64,000 bases of DNA, from assembly GCF_010668395.1 (NCBI RefSeq), contig NZ_WUEY01000004.1:1-64000 (forward strand), written 5' to 3'. Position numbers and translations under genes: made by a program. Under the pieces are notes generated by a model. It did not search any database, was not told where the DNA came from, and saw nothing but the letters and a program-made list of their open reading frames with translations. Below, piece by piece: positions 46,280 to 55,891 of this stretch. Numbering within the stretch: position 1 is the stretch's first letter; each line of letters opens with the position of its first letter. The stretch comes from Martinezella lusitana (GTDB lineage Bacteria; Pseudomonadota; Alphaproteobacteria; Rhizobiales; Rhizobiaceae).

Positions 46280-46621
46280 TCAGTGCGACACGGATTTTGA
46301 GAAAAGGTTTACGACGAGCACCCCGACAATGATCAGCGCGAGGCCGATGATGGCGGCGAGATCGAGTTTCTGGCGGAAAAGCACCACCCCCACTATCGAA
46401 ATCAGCACGATGCCGAGCGCGCTCCAGATGGCATAGGCAATGCCCACCGGGATGACCCGCAACGTTACCGAAAGGCAATAGAAGGCAGCCGCGTAGCAGA
46501 CCACCAGAACCACCGTCGGGCCGAGACGAGTGAACTGCTGCGACATCTGCAGGGCCGTCGTACCGACGACCTCCAGCACGATCGCGACAAGCAGCACTGC
46601 ATAGACCGATGCGTTCGCCAT
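46280..46621 (-). CDS. SMR-family multidrug transporter, EmrE-like
   Basis: A 113-aa four-helix protein. The essential Glu lies in AIVLEVVGTTALQMSQQFTRL (about residue 16), and YAIWSALGIVLISIVG matches helix 3 of EmrE-type transporters. It exports quaternary ammonium-like cations with protons. A TetR gene lies 19 bp upstream on the same strand and probably regulates it. Confidence 0.93.
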   Translation of the reverse strand: MANASVYAVLLVAIVLEVVGTTALQMSQQFTRLGPTVVLVVCYAAAFYCLSVTLRVIPVGIAYAIWSALGIVLISIVGVVLFRQKLDLAAIIGLALIIVGVLVVNLFSKSVSH

Positions 46622-46640
46622 TCCATTTTCTCCGATAATG

Positions 46641-47204
46641 TTAGAGCTTTGTCAGTTCGACCAGCCGGTCGATCAGCCTTTGACGAGAGCTTTGGTCCAT
46701 GTCGTGGCTGCCGAGCAGGTCCGCAAGCCAGATCCCATCGGTCGCCAATCTGACGATTGCGGCATCCACCGATGAGTCCGTTCCGACATATTCCTCGCTG
46801 CGCTCGCGCACCCATTCGCGCCAGCGCTGCCGCAATTGCGGTTCGCTGAGCAGCACCATCGTCACCTGCGCCCAGTCCTTCGTGCCCTGCGGCTGATCCC
46901 GCAATGCCAGGCAGGCATGCAGGTAGCCGCGGGTAAAGCGGCCATGCGGCAGCGGATCGGCGCGCATCGCTTCCTCGATTGCAGCGTCGAGCCGTTCCAG
47001 AAGGCTGTCGAACAGCGCTTCCAGAAGCATGTTCTTGCTGGGGAAATGATGCAGCAAACCGCCCTTGCTGACGCCGGACGCGCCGGAAACGGCATCCAGC
47101 GTCACCGCTGTCATCCCCTTTTCGGAAGCAAGCCGCGCCGCGACCTCCAGCAATTGCTGGCGGACGAACAGAGGCTGCTTCTTCCTGTGGTGCGCAGTGG
47201 ACAT
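46641..47204 (-). CDS. TetR-family regulator
   Basis: A 187-aa regulator with an N-terminal HTH (residues about 12-58, VTLDAVSGASGVSKGGLLHHFPSK) and an all-helical ligand domain with a TetR_C-like WADLLGSH segment. It is co-directional with the EmrE-like gene; such pairs usually form a drug-responsive autoregulated unit. Confidence 0.92.
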   Translation of the reverse strand: MSTAHHRKKQPLFVRQQLLEVAARLASEKGMTAVTLDAVSGASGVSKGGLLHHFPSKNMLLEALFDSLLERLDAAIEEAMRADPLPHGRFTRGYLHACLALRDQPQGTKDWAQVTMVLLSEPQLRQRWREWVRERSEEYVGTDSSVDAAIVRLATDGIWLADLLGSHDMDQSSRQRLIDRLVELTKL

Positions 47205-47302
47205 GGCGACATAACATACCAGTTGGACGGTTTCGTCAATGATCTAATCGGCGGCCTTTGAAGGCACAGTCGGGTATGGCTGGTCTTTCTGTTGTGTCCT
47301 CC

Positions 47303-48391
47303 TCAGTTTACGGAATGATACGCGGCATCGTTCGCATCGAAGATGCTCACCTTCTTTGCATCGACGGCAAAGGCGATCGGCGAACCGGTCGCAACGGTCG
47401 TCATGCCTGGATCGGTGCCGATGATCTTCGAGCCGTCCTTGAGCCTGACGTGAACGAGCGACCGGTCGCCAAGACGCTCCACGGTCTCGACATGGCCGCC
47501 AATATCGCCCTTCTCCGAGGTCGTGACGACCAGATGCTCCGGGCGGATGCCGAGCGTCAGCCCGGCGTTCGAGAGACCGTCGAGCGCGACAGCCGTCCTG
47601 ATGACCGAGCCGTCCGGCAAGGTCGCCGTCGCCAGGCCGCCGGCATCGCCGACGCCGGCTATGCTTATGAAGTTCATGCCCGGCGAGCCGACGAACTGGG
47701 CAACATAGCGCGTCGCGGGCCGCGTGTAGATCTCCACGGGTGAAGCCACCTGCTCGATCTTCTTGTTGTTGAGCAGCACGATACGGTCGGCAAGCGTCAT
47801 CGCCTCCACCTGGTCGTGGGTGACGAACACCATCGTCGCGCCAAGCCGCTCGTGCAGCTGTGCCAGCTCGACGCGGGTGCGCGTGCGCAGGCCGGCATCG
47901 AGGTTGGAGAGCGGCTCGTCGAAAAGGAACACATCGGGCTCTCGCACGATGGCGCGGCCGATCGCGACACGCTGACGCTGACCGCCGGAGAGCGCCGAGG
48001 GCTTGCGATCCAGGAGATGCGGCATTTCGAGGATCTTGGCAGCCTCCTCGATGCGCCGGTCGATCTCGGCTTTCGGCGTCTTGATGTTGCGCAGGCCGAA
48101 CGACATGTTGTCGCGCACGGTCATGTGCGGATAGAGCGCGTAGGATTGGAACACCATCGATACCCCGCGCTCGCCCGGAGGCAGCTGATCGACGCGCCGC
48201 CCGCCGATCCAGATCTCGCCGCTGGTGATCGACTCCAGGCCCGCGATCATCCGCAGCAACGTCGACTTGCCGCAACCGGAGCCGCCGAGGAAGACGACGA
48301 ACTCCCCGCGCTCGATCGTCAGATCGATGTCGTTGAGAACCTGCACGGCACCGAAATGCTTGGTGAGGGACTTGATATTGATACCTGCCAC
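47303..48391 (-). CDS. Sugar ABC transporter ATPase, MalK/UgpC type
   Basis: A 362-aa ATPase: Walker A GGSGCGKST (about residue 38), signature LSGGQRQRVAIGRAI (about 133), Walker B VFLFDEPLSNLD and the C-terminal OB-type regulatory domain. The GTG start at 48391 follows GGAGGAG. It is the last gene of the CUT1 transporter cluster. Confidence 0.95.
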   Translation of the reverse strand: MAGINIKSLTKHFGAVQVLNDIDLTIERGEFVVFLGGSGCGKSTLLRMIAGLESITSGEIWIGGRRVDQLPPGERGVSMVFQSYALYPHMTVRDNMSFGLRNIKTPKAEIDRRIEEAAKILEMPHLLDRKPSALSGGQRQRVAIGRAIVREPDVFLFDEPLSNLDAGLRTRTRVELAQLHERLGATMVFVTHDQVEAMTLADRIVLLNNKKIEQVASPVEIYTRPATRYVAQFVGSPGMNFISIAGVGDAGGLATATLPDGSVIRTAVALDGLSNAGLTLGIRPEHLVVTTSEKGDIGGHVETVERLGDRSLVHVRLKDGSKIIGTDPGMTTVATGSPIAFAVDAKKVSIFDANDAAYHSVN

Positions 48392-48485
48392 TTTACTCCT
48401 CCTGCGGAAAATCGAACTTCGTCGGACCTGCCATTCATCGCACCCGTCTCGACCGTCGCCGGCAAAACGGGGCTTCCGCATTCGT

Positions 48486-49361
48486 CTATTTGACGGCACC
48501 GACGGCGACGCCGCGCGTCAGTGTCCGCTGGAAAATCAGAAAGAAGATCACCGTCGGCGTGATGCCGAGCAGCGAGGCCGCCGCAATCGCGGTCGGTTCC
48601 TGCGTATTGGCTCCCGACAACACGCCCATGGCGACGGAGACCGTCTGGTTGTTGTTGGAGACCAGGAACACCAGGGGAATCAGAAACTCGTTCCAGGTCC
48701 AGATGAAGAAGAAGGTCGCCAGCACGGCCAGCGTCGGGCGCAGCACCGGCACGATCACCAGCCACAGGATCTGCCATCGCGTGGCGTTGTCGATCTGCGC
48801 CGCCTCGATGATCTCCCGCGGAAAGGTCGTGAGGACCGAAGAGAGAAGGTAGGTGCCGAAGGCGGTGTGCAGAACGCCGATGATCAGGATCACCGATAGC
48901 ATCGAATCGAACAGGCCCACCTGCTTGGCCATATAGTACAGCGGATAAACAAGCGCTTCCTGCGGCGCCATAATGGCGATCAGCAGCACCACCAGCAACG
49001 CCTGCCCGCCGCGCACCCGGCCGATGCCGATGGCATAGGCATTGAGCAGGCTGAGAACGACGGCGAATATGGCCGTGCATCCGCTGATGAGAATGCTGTT
49101 GAAGAGCTTGCGTGGGAAATTCACCGTGTCCCAGAAGTTCTTGAGTGCCGTCAGGTCGAAGCTGTGCGGGAATGCAAGCGGGCCGTTGGCGGCATAGTCG
49201 GACGGCGTCTTGATGGCGTTGAAGGCAGCCAGAAAGAACGGAAAGAGCGTTCCCGCGAGGAAGACGAGCAGGACAGCCAGAACCACCCAGCGGCCAAAGC
49301 CCTTCCCCTGGCGACGATCCGTCGAAACGACCGAGGCGGAAATCGAAGATGTGGCGGCCAT
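48486..49361 (-). CDS. Sugar ABC transporter permease, MalG type
   Basis: A 291-aa permease with six membrane segments and the EAA loop EIIEAAQIDNATRWQILWLVIVPVLRPTL that contacts the ATPase. It starts 1 bp after the MalF-type gene stop. Part of the CUT1 importer for an unidentified sugar. Confidence 0.95.
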   Translation of the reverse strand: MAATSSISASVVSTDRRQGKGFGRWVVLAVLLVFLAGTLFPFFLAAFNAIKTPSDYAANGPLAFPHSFDLTALKNFWDTVNFPRKLFNSILISGCTAIFAVVLSLLNAYAIGIGRVRGGQALLVVLLIAIMAPQEALVYPLYYMAKQVGLFDSMLSVILIIGVLHTAFGTYLLSSVLTTFPREIIEAAQIDNATRWQILWLVIVPVLRPTLAVLATFFFIWTWNEFLIPLVFLVSNNNQTVSVAMGVLSGANTQEPTAIAAASLLGITPTVIFFLIFQRTLTRGVAVGAVK

Positions 49362-49362
49362 C

Positions 49363-50268
49363 TCAGTGCCCTCCCTCGGTCTGCTTCGATTGCATGCGCA
49401 GGAACACGATGCCGAGCACGATGGTCATGACCGTTTGCAGCGTCGCGATCGCGGCCGCATAGCCGACGCGGTTCGTGGTGAAGAAATGATAGTAAGACAG
49501 ATAGGATGGAACCGTCGTCGCGTTGTCGGGCCCGCCCGATGTCAGGACGTAGATCGGCGCGAAGACCTTGAGTGCCGCAATCAGCGTCGTGAGAGCGACG
49601 ACGAAGATCTCGGGCATAAGCATCGGGATCGTGATGGAGCGGAAACGCCCGAACCAGCTTGCATTGTCAAGCTCGGCGGCCTCGTACAGCGAAGGATCGA
49701 CGCGCGCCAAACCCGACATGAAGACGACCAGGCAGTAGCCGACCTGCACCCAGACGATCACGGCCGAGACCGCCCAGAGCGCGTAGTTGGCATCCCCCAG
49801 CCAGTTTTTGGCAAGGAAGTCGAGACCGATCGCCTTCAGCACGGCGTTGATGATGCCGATGGGGTTGAGGATCCATCCCCAGAGAACGCCGGCCGCGGTC
49901 AGCGGCAGGATCTGCGGCAGGTAGAAGCCGGCGCGAAAGAAGCTCGACCAGGTCTCGCTGAATTGCGCGCTGATATAGTCGAACAGCACCGCCGCGAGCA
50001 CCAACCCCAGGAGGATGGGCACGATGGTCATCGAGATGATGAACAGCAGCGTGTGCTGGATGGAGCCCCAGAAGGCGGCATCCTGAAGCAGCCTCGCATA
50101 GTTTTCAAAACCGACATAACGGGGCGGAATGACGCCGCCCTTCCATGTCGTGAAGCTGATCGCGAAATTGGCAATCAGCGGAATGAGCACGACCACCACA
50201 AACCCCAGCATTCCGGGGATCATATAGAGATAGTACCCCGCCCTGCCGGCGCTCCTCGACTTATCCAT
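49363..50268 (-). CDS. Sugar ABC transporter permease, MalF type
   Basis: A 301-aa permease with six membrane segments. The EAA loop is SLYEAAELDNASWFGRFRSITIPML. Lies between the solute-binding protein and the MalG-type gene in the same operon. Confidence 0.95.
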   Translation of the reverse strand: MDKSRSAGRAGYYLYMIPGMLGFVVVVLIPLIANFAISFTTWKGGVIPPRYVGFENYARLLQDAAFWGSIQHTLLFIISMTIVPILLGLVLAAVLFDYISAQFSETWSSFFRAGFYLPQILPLTAAGVLWGWILNPIGIINAVLKAIGLDFLAKNWLGDANYALWAVSAVIVWVQVGYCLVVFMSGLARVDPSLYEAAELDNASWFGRFRSITIPMLMPEIFVVALTTLIAALKVFAPIYVLTSGGPDNATTVPSYLSYYHFFTTNRVGYAAAIATLQTVMTIVLGIVFLRMQSKQTEGGH

Positions 50269-50339
50269 CGAATTCCTCCAGTCCGATACGGCGAGGCGGC
50301 ATGAAGGCCGTCCCGCCGTTGTGATTGTCGCCGATGGGA

Positions 50340-51605
50340 TTATTGGGCCGCCTGTACGTCGTCGTAAGCCTTCTTCAAGCGCACGACGAACTGATCGGGC
50401 GTCGTGGAGCCGTTGACCAGGCCGGTCGTTGCCTGGATCAGCAGCTCGTAGTAGCCGGGCACCGGCCAGTCCGGGTAGAAGCCGAGGCCACCCTTGCTGG
50501 AAATCTCGTTGAAGAGCTCTACGTTGCGCTTGCCGACTTCATCGGTGATGGCAGCAGGATCGGCACCAATGGCGACGCCGCCGAGGTTTGCCTGCAGGTT
50601 CTGGTTATCCTTGCTCAGCACCAGGTCGATGAACTCATAGGCGAGATCCTTGTTCTTGGCGCTCTTCGGCACCATGAACATGCTGCCGGTCGAGCCGACA
50701 GTGTACTTCGGCGTCGGGAAAAGGAACTGGCTCCACTTGAACGTCTTGATGGTGTTGGCAAAATTGCCGTTGTTCCAGGTGCCGCTGACGAACATCGGCG
50801 CCTTGCCCGAAGAGAAGACGGTGGCGGCATCCGTGCCCTTGAGGCCGGTCGAATCCTTCGAGATGTAACCCTTGCTCACCCAGTCGGCGATCTTCTGAGC
50901 GGCGAACAGGAAGGGCTTGGTGTCGAGCGGGGCTTTGAGGCCCTGATAGTTCTTCACCCAGGTGTCGTCGGCCTGCGTCAGCGCCAGCGTGTAAAGCAGA
51001 TGCTGCGCGTTGGAATCGACCGTGCCATAGGCGAGCGGCGTGATGCCCTTCTGCTTGAAGTGGTCGAGAGCCGCCTCGAACTCGGCTAGCGTCGTCGGCA
51101 CCTTCAGGCCGTCGGCCTGAAACATGTCGATGTTGTAGAAGACGGAGACGAACTCGCCGAGCGCCGGAATGCCGATGATCGGACCCGAGCCATAGACGCC
51201 GTTCTCGTCATATTTGCTGAGCTGCGTGTTGGTTTCGTTCAGGACCTTGTCCCAGCCGCGCGCCTTGAATTGGTCGTCGAGCGGTGTCAGGAGCCCCTGC
51301 GAGGCGACGAGGCCTGCCGTGGCGTTGCCCTTGTTGTACTCGAGCACGTCGGGCGCCTGGTCCGAATTGAGAATGAGACTGCCAGCCTTCTGCAATTGAT
51401 CGAAGGTCTTTTGTTCGAAATTGACGGTGATATCGGGATGCTTGGTCTTGAATACGTCGAGTGCCTTCGTCCAGGCCACGGCCTGAGGCGTGTCGGGCAG
51501 TTCGTACCACCAGACGTTAAATGTCTTGCTCTGGGCTTGCGCCACACCGGCAGCCAACAGAAGCGACATGCCGGCAGTGATCGCCAGCTTCGAAAAAATA
51601 CTCAT
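50340..51605 (-). CDS. Sugar ABC transporter solute-binding protein
   Basis: A 421-aa periplasmic binding protein of the extracellular solute-binding family 1. The signal peptide is MSIFSKLAITAGMSLLLAAG with cleavage after AQA. Mature segments NVWWYELPDTPQAVAWTKALD and PVPGYYELLIQATTG fit CUT1 proteins. The start has GGAGGAG. Binds an unidentified oligosaccharide or sugar alcohol. Confidence 0.95.
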   Translation of the reverse strand: MSIFSKLAITAGMSLLLAAGVAQAQSKTFNVWWYELPDTPQAVAWTKALDVFKTKHPDITVNFEQKTFDQLQKAGSLILNSDQAPDVLEYNKGNATAGLVASQGLLTPLDDQFKARGWDKVLNETNTQLSKYDENGVYGSGPIIGIPALGEFVSVFYNIDMFQADGLKVPTTLAEFEAALDHFKQKGITPLAYGTVDSNAQHLLYTLALTQADDTWVKNYQGLKAPLDTKPFLFAAQKIADWVSKGYISKDSTGLKGTDAATVFSSGKAPMFVSGTWNNGNFANTIKTFKWSQFLFPTPKYTVGSTGSMFMVPKSAKNKDLAYEFIDLVLSKDNQNLQANLGGVAIGADPAAITDEVGKRNVELFNEISSKGGLGFYPDWPVPGYYELLIQATTGLVNGSTTPDQFVVRLKKAYDDVQAAQ

Positions 51606-51690
51606 ATATTCTCCTCCACCTGCGAACCGTGACGGTATCTGACCGACGACATGGCCCGCGCTGCCATCGGCTTTTCTCTCGCTTGCACCA

Positions 51691-51726
51691 AGCGTCCGCC
51701 TGTCACAGGGACAAGGAGCGGACGCT
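51691..51726 (-). repeat. Inverted repeat in the binding-protein leader
   Basis: AGCGTCCGC and GCGGACGCT form a 9-bp stem with an inner TGTC/GACA pairing, about 85 bp before the binding-protein ATG. It could end the isomerase transcript or modulate the leader. Confidence 0.45.
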
Positions 51727-51837
51727 CGGCAGTTCCTCCGTTTTGGTATCCGTCCTGCCCGAAGCGTCACGCGCCCCGGGCATTTGATTAACGCACAACT
51801 TGCCTCCTAAATCGATGCAGATTCGCAAACATGCGCG

Positions 51838-52731
51838 CTATTCGACAAATTCCCCGCCCCGGCTGCTCTTCAAATAGTTCAGGCCGTGAACCTGACCAGT
51901 CATCTCCAGCGCATCGCGATAAACCGGGTCGTGCCAGCCCTCGATGTCGATGGAACCGGACCAGCCGGCAAGCCGCAGCTCGGAGATGATATCGATCCAG
52001 TTGCTGTCGCCGAAGCCGGGCGTGCGCATGAAGACGAACTTCTCCTTGCCGAAAATGCCGTGCTCCTTGATGACATCCCAGCGGATCGTCGCATCCTTGC
52101 CGTGGACGTGGAAAATCTTCTTCGCCCATTTGCGGATCTGCGGCAGCGGCTCGATCAGATAGACCATCTGATGGCACGGCTCCCACTCCAGGCCGAGATT
52201 GTCGTCCGGCGTTTCGTTGAACATCAGCTCCCAGGCATCGGGATTGTGCGCGATGTTCCAGTCGCCGGTCGCCCAGTTGCCGTCCATGGCGCAATTTTCG
52301 AAAGCGATCCTGATGCCCTTGTCGGCGGCCCGCTTGGCAAGCTCGCTCCAGATCTGCTTGTAGCGCGGCAGGCTGTCGGTGAGCGGCTTGTTGCGGATAC
52401 GCCCGGTAAAGCCGGCGACGCAGGTGGCGCCGAAATGATGGGCGTTGTCGATGCAGTCCTTCCAGCCCTGCAGCGTCTGCAGGTCCAGCTCACGCTCTTC
52501 AAGCGGATTGCCGAACATGCCGAGGGTCGAAATCGTGATGTCGCGGTCGCCGATGGCGTCGCGGCAGCGCTTGCCGAGTTCCGCAAGGTTCTGGCCGTTG
52601 GTGGTCTGCCAGAAGAAGGGCTCGAAGCTTTCGAAGCCCAGATCGGCGATCTTGGCGATGCCCTTGGCGGCATCCTCGTTCGTCGCCCTGATCATCGTGC
52701 CGATGCGGATGGCCTTTGCCGGATTTGTCAT
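51838..52731 (-). CDS. Sugar phosphate isomerase/epimerase (xylose-isomerase-like TIM barrel)
   Basis: A 297-aa AP-endonuclease-2-like TIM barrel. Metal-ligand regions are FENCAMDGN, LEWEPCHQM, HVHGKDAT and DIEGWHDP. It follows a Gfo/Idh gene by 4 bp, a pairing common in inositol or rare-sugar catabolism. The substrate is probably the sugar imported by the adjacent transporter. Confidence 0.92.
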   Translation of the reverse strand: MTNPAKAIRIGTMIRATNEDAAKGIAKIADLGFESFEPFFWQTTNGQNLAELGKRCRDAIGDRDITISTLGMFGNPLEERELDLQTLQGWKDCIDNAHHFGATCVAGFTGRIRNKPLTDSLPRYKQIWSELAKRAADKGIRIAFENCAMDGNWATGDWNIAHNPDAWELMFNETPDDNLGLEWEPCHQMVYLIEPLPQIRKWAKKIFHVHGKDATIRWDVIKEHGIFGKEKFVFMRTPGFGDSNWIDIISELRLAGWSGSIDIEGWHDPVYRDALEMTGQVHGLNYLKSSRGGEFVE

Positions 52732-52735
52732 GATG

Positions 52736-53779
52736 TCACTGTCCTTGTGCTGATATATCGACGCGCCGGCCCGTCTTGGCGCTCTCGATCGCGCCGAGAA
52801 CCATGGCGAGGCTGCGAATATTGTCACCGCTCGCGGTCTCGGGCGGCTTGCCGGTCCTGATCGCCTCGATGAAGGAGGCGATGACGCTGGCATGGCCATG
52901 TGTCTCCTCCTCGTGCTTCGGTCCGGGAACCTCGATCGGGGTGAAGCCGTGCAGCAGACCCGGCTCATTGCCGGCAACCGCCGCTTCGAAACTCTCTTCG
53001 CCATCCCAGGTCAGCATGCCCTTGCTGCCGGTCAGCCGCCATTGGCTTTCCCAACTCGTGCGCCGCCCTTCGGCACACCAGGAACCGCGATAGCTGAAGA
53101 CGACGTCGTCGGAAAAGTCGAACAGCGCGTGAGCGGATGCGCCATGCTTGTACCAGGATCCGACCGGGTTCTTCTCGACGCAATAGACCGAGAGCGGCAC
53201 CTTGCCGGACACGAAGCGGGCGGCGTCGAAGGTGTGGATCGCCATGTCGAGCAGCAGCACATTGTCCATTTCCTCGCGGAAGCCGCCGAAATGCGGACCG
53301 AGGAAGAAATCGCAATGGACGCCGGTGAGATCGCCGATCGCCCCCTCTTCCACGAAACGCCGCAAGCGGCGGACGCCCGAGATGAAGCGGCGGTTCTGGA
53401 TGATGGCATGGACCTTGCCGGCTTGAGCGGCAAGATCGATCAGCGCGGCGCCCTCGGCAAGCGACGTCGCCATCGGCTTTTCGCTGAGCACATGGCAGCC
53501 GGCCTTCAGCGCCGTCGAAACCACGCCGAAGCGCGCGGCCGGAATGACGACGTCGAAGACCAGATCGGCCTTGGTGGCCTCGATGACGTCTGCAAGATCG
53601 GAGCCGATAACGACGCTTTCGAGAGAGAACTCTTTTGCGAGGTTTTCAGCGGTCGCTCTGTTGAGATCGACCAGACCCACGATCTGAATGGATTCGGCAA
53701 GCGCCGGTGTCGAGGCGATGGCCCTGAGCCAGCCCTTGGACATAGCTCCGCACCCGCACAAAATGGCATTAAATTTCAC
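52736..53779 (-). CDS. Gfo/Idh/MocA oxidoreductase
   Basis: A 347-aa dehydrogenase: Rossmann start FNAILCGCGAMSKGWLRAIA, SEKPMATSLAEGAALIDLA (about residue 97) with the catalytic Lys region, and the C-terminal substrate domain. It is the first gene of the sugar cluster, divergent from the LacI regulator with the palindrome at 53825 between. Confidence 0.93.
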   Translation of the reverse strand: MKFNAILCGCGAMSKGWLRAIASTPALAESIQIVGLVDLNRATAENLAKEFSLESVVIGSDLADVIEATKADLVFDVVIPAARFGVVSTALKAGCHVLSEKPMATSLAEGAALIDLAAQAGKVHAIIQNRRFISGVRRLRRFVEEGAIGDLTGVHCDFFLGPHFGGFREEMDNVLLLDMAIHTFDAARFVSGKVPLSVYCVEKNPVGSWYKHGASAHALFDFSDDVVFSYRGSWCAEGRRTSWESQWRLTGSKGMLTWDGEESFEAAVAGNEPGLLHGFTPIEVPGPKHEEETHGHASVIASFIEAIRTGKPPETASGDNIRSLAMVLGAIESAKTGRRVDISAQGQ

Positions 53780-53824
53780 GATGTCCTCCAGCGGGCGGTG
53801 CGTAACCCCTCATGACACGCGCTC

Positions 53825-53838
53825 CGTAAACGTTTACG
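53825..53838. promoter_or_regulatory. LacI-type operator between the Gfo and LacI genes
   Basis: CGTAAACGTTTACG is a perfect 14-bp palindrome with central CG, 46 bp from the Gfo start and 50 bp from the lacI start. It should control both divergent promoters. Confidence 0.75.
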
Positions 53839-53887
53839 ATACTATGCGAAAAGATTTTCCTGTGTCAATAGAGGAGGACTACGGAAA

Positions 53888-54958
53888 ATGGTTCAGGGAG
53901 GAAAACCGCGGCCGATGAAGGGAATTCGTCAGCTTGCCGAACATCTAGATATCTCGATCGGCACAGTATCACGCGCGTTGAACGGCAAGCCTGATGTCAA
54001 CGACGAGACCCGCAAGCGCGTTCTCGCCGCTGCCGAACAGCTGGGCTATGTGGCAAACCAGTCCGGGCGCAGCCTTCGGCAAGGCACGACGAATGTCATC
54101 GGCCTGATGATCCAATCCAGCAAGGAAACCGTTGAAAACAGCGACAATTTCTTCCTGACCGTAACGGGTGGACTGCAGAGCGTCTTCTCGCGCCACAAGC
54201 TCGATCTGATCATGCTGCCCTGCCCGCATGACGAAGACCCCTATGAATATCTGAAGCGCATGGTGGCAAGACGCATCGTCGATGCGCTCATCATTTCGGA
54301 GACACAGCGCGTCGACAAGCGCTTCGATCTGCTTGCCAAGGCGAAGATTCCCTTTGCAGCGCTCGGCCGCAGCCTTTCAGGCACGCAGCATCCCTGGGCC
54401 GATCTCGATTTCGACGGCGTCGTCAATTGCGCGGTCGACAGGCTCGTGGCGCATGGGCATCGCCGCATCGCCATCAGCGCGCCCTCGAGCGACATCAATC
54501 TCGGCTTCGTCTTCGTGGAGGGCTATCGCCGCGCGCTGGAGCGGCACGGCATCCCCTACGACCCGGCCATGGTCATCCGCGCGAAATCGAGCGAACAGGG
54601 TGGCTATCAGGTCGCGGACGAGCTGCTTCGCCTCGACGACAGGCCGACGGCCGTGATCCTGATCTATGAGTTGATGGCCATCGGCCTCTATCGGCGCGTG
54701 ATGGAATCCGGCATCATTCCCGGACGCGACATTGCCGTCGTAAGCTTTCGCGAGGCGCCACGCGCCAAATTCCTGCAGCCGGCGCTGACCTGCTTTCGCA
54801 CATCGCTGCATGACCTCGGCGTGGAACTGGCTGAAGTCCTGCTCTCCAACATGCCCGCCTACAGCCAGGAATACCCCAGGCAGACACGCCAGACGGTGTG
54901 GCCGCTCGAGCTTATCCCCGGAGAAAGCGACGCTTTCTACCTGAAGACGGCGAAATAA
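53888..54958 (+). CDS. LacI-family transcriptional regulator
   Basis: A 356-aa regulator. The HTH (MKGIRQLAEHLDISIGTVSRALNG) and hinge QSGRSLRQGTTNVIGLM are clear, followed by a periplasmic-binding-protein-like sensor domain. The start at 53888 has GGAGGA; another ATG at 53915 begins right at the HTH and also has GGAGG, so the first nine residues are uncertain. It probably represses the divergent sugar cluster in the absence of its sugar. Confidence 0.94.
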   Translation: MVQGGKPRPMKGIRQLAEHLDISIGTVSRALNGKPDVNDETRKRVLAAAEQLGYVANQSGRSLRQGTTNVIGLMIQSSKETVENSDNFFLTVTGGLQSVFSRHKLDLIMLPCPHDEDPYEYLKRMVARRIVDALIISETQRVDKRFDLLAKAKIPFAALGRSLSGTQHPWADLDFDGVVNCAVDRLVAHGHRRIAISAPSSDINLGFVFVEGYRRALERHGIPYDPAMVIRAKSSEQGGYQVADELLRLDDRPTAVILIYELMAIGLYRRVMESGIIPGRDIAVVSFREAPRAKFLQPALTCFRTSLHDLGVELAEVLLSNMPAYSQEYPRQTRQTVWPLELIPGESDAFYLKTAK

Positions 54959-55048
54959 GGCAGCGCCGAAACGCCGCACCGGCCGCTTCGGCGGTTGCGG
55001 CATCGCTCTTGAGTTGCCATGTAGGACATCGCAAACAGGGGCCGAGGC

Positions 55049-55438
55049 TTGAGCGAAAATACCATCACACTTTACGAAGCGATCGGCGGCGACCGGACGG
55101 TGCGGGCACTGACCTCGCGTTTCTACGAACTGATGGATACGCTGCCGGAGGCAGCCAATTGCCGGGCCGTTCACCCGCCGAGCCTGGAAGGCTCGCAGGA
55201 GAAATTCTACGAATATCTGACCGGTTATCTGGGCGGGCCTCAGCTCTACATCGAAAAGCGCGGCCACCCGCGCCTGCGCAGCCGGCATTTCGTCGCCGCC
55301 ATCGGCCCCGCGGAACGCGACGAATGGCTGCTATGCTTCCGCCGGGCCATGGACGAAACCATCGAGAACGAAAAACTAAGGGCAATCATCTGGGAGCCTG
55401 TCGAGCGTCTGGCTTTCCATATGCAGAACAGGGAATGA
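55049..55438 (+). CDS. Truncated haemoglobin (group II-like globin)
   Basis: A 129-aa truncated globin: start TLYEAIGGDRTVRALTSRFYELMD, haem region RSRHFVAAIGPAERDEWLLCFRRAMDE with the proximal His. The start appears to be TTG with a GGGG-containing site. It may detoxify oxygen or nitric oxide. It is followed after 7 bp by a DUF423 gene. Confidence 0.9.
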   Translation: MSENTITLYEAIGGDRTVRALTSRFYELMDTLPEAANCRAVHPPSLEGSQEKFYEYLTGYLGGPQLYIEKRGHPRLRSRHFVAAIGPAERDEWLLCFRRAMDETIENEKLRAIIWEPVERLAFHMQNRE

Positions 55439-55445
55439 CAAAGAC

Positions 55446-55823
55446 ATGAGCATTGGCACCGCAATCCGTCCGGCCACCCTGTTTGCTGCCGGCATTCTCG
55501 GCGGCGGTGGCGTCGCGCTTGCCGCAGCGGCCACCCATGGCGGCGATACGCATTTCCTCGGCGCGGCCTCCACCATGAGCCTCGCCCATGCCCCTGCGCT
55601 GCTGGCGCTTTATGCCGGCTATGACCGCATCCGCACCGCGCCGGCCGCCGCTATCCTGTTGGGATTGGGAACGCTGATCTTCGCCGGCGATCTCATCATC
55701 AGGCATTTCGGCGGCAGCTCGCTCTTTCCGATGGCGGCCCCGACGGGCGGAATGGGCATGATTGCCGGCTGGGTGGCGATAGCGCTCGGCGCCTTCTTCA
55801 GGACGGGGACGGCAAAGGCATAA
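55446..55823 (+). CDS. DUF423-family membrane protein
   Basis: A 125-aa protein with four hydrophobic helices. The MSIGTAIRPATLFAAGILGG start and the GGSSLFPMAAPTGGMGMIAGW end are typical of DUF423. Function unknown. Co-transcribed with the globin. Confidence 0.9.
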   Translation: MSIGTAIRPATLFAAGILGGGGVALAAAATHGGDTHFLGAASTMSLAHAPALLALYAGYDRIRTAPAAAILLGLGTLIFAGDLIIRHFGGSSLFPMAAPTGGMGMIAGWVAIALGAFFRTGTAKA

Positions 55824-55891
55824 GCCGAGGATTATTGCGCTTCGCGAGCCGGCTTTCCCGGCTGAGCGGCTCAGCTTTTCACGGAATTGCC

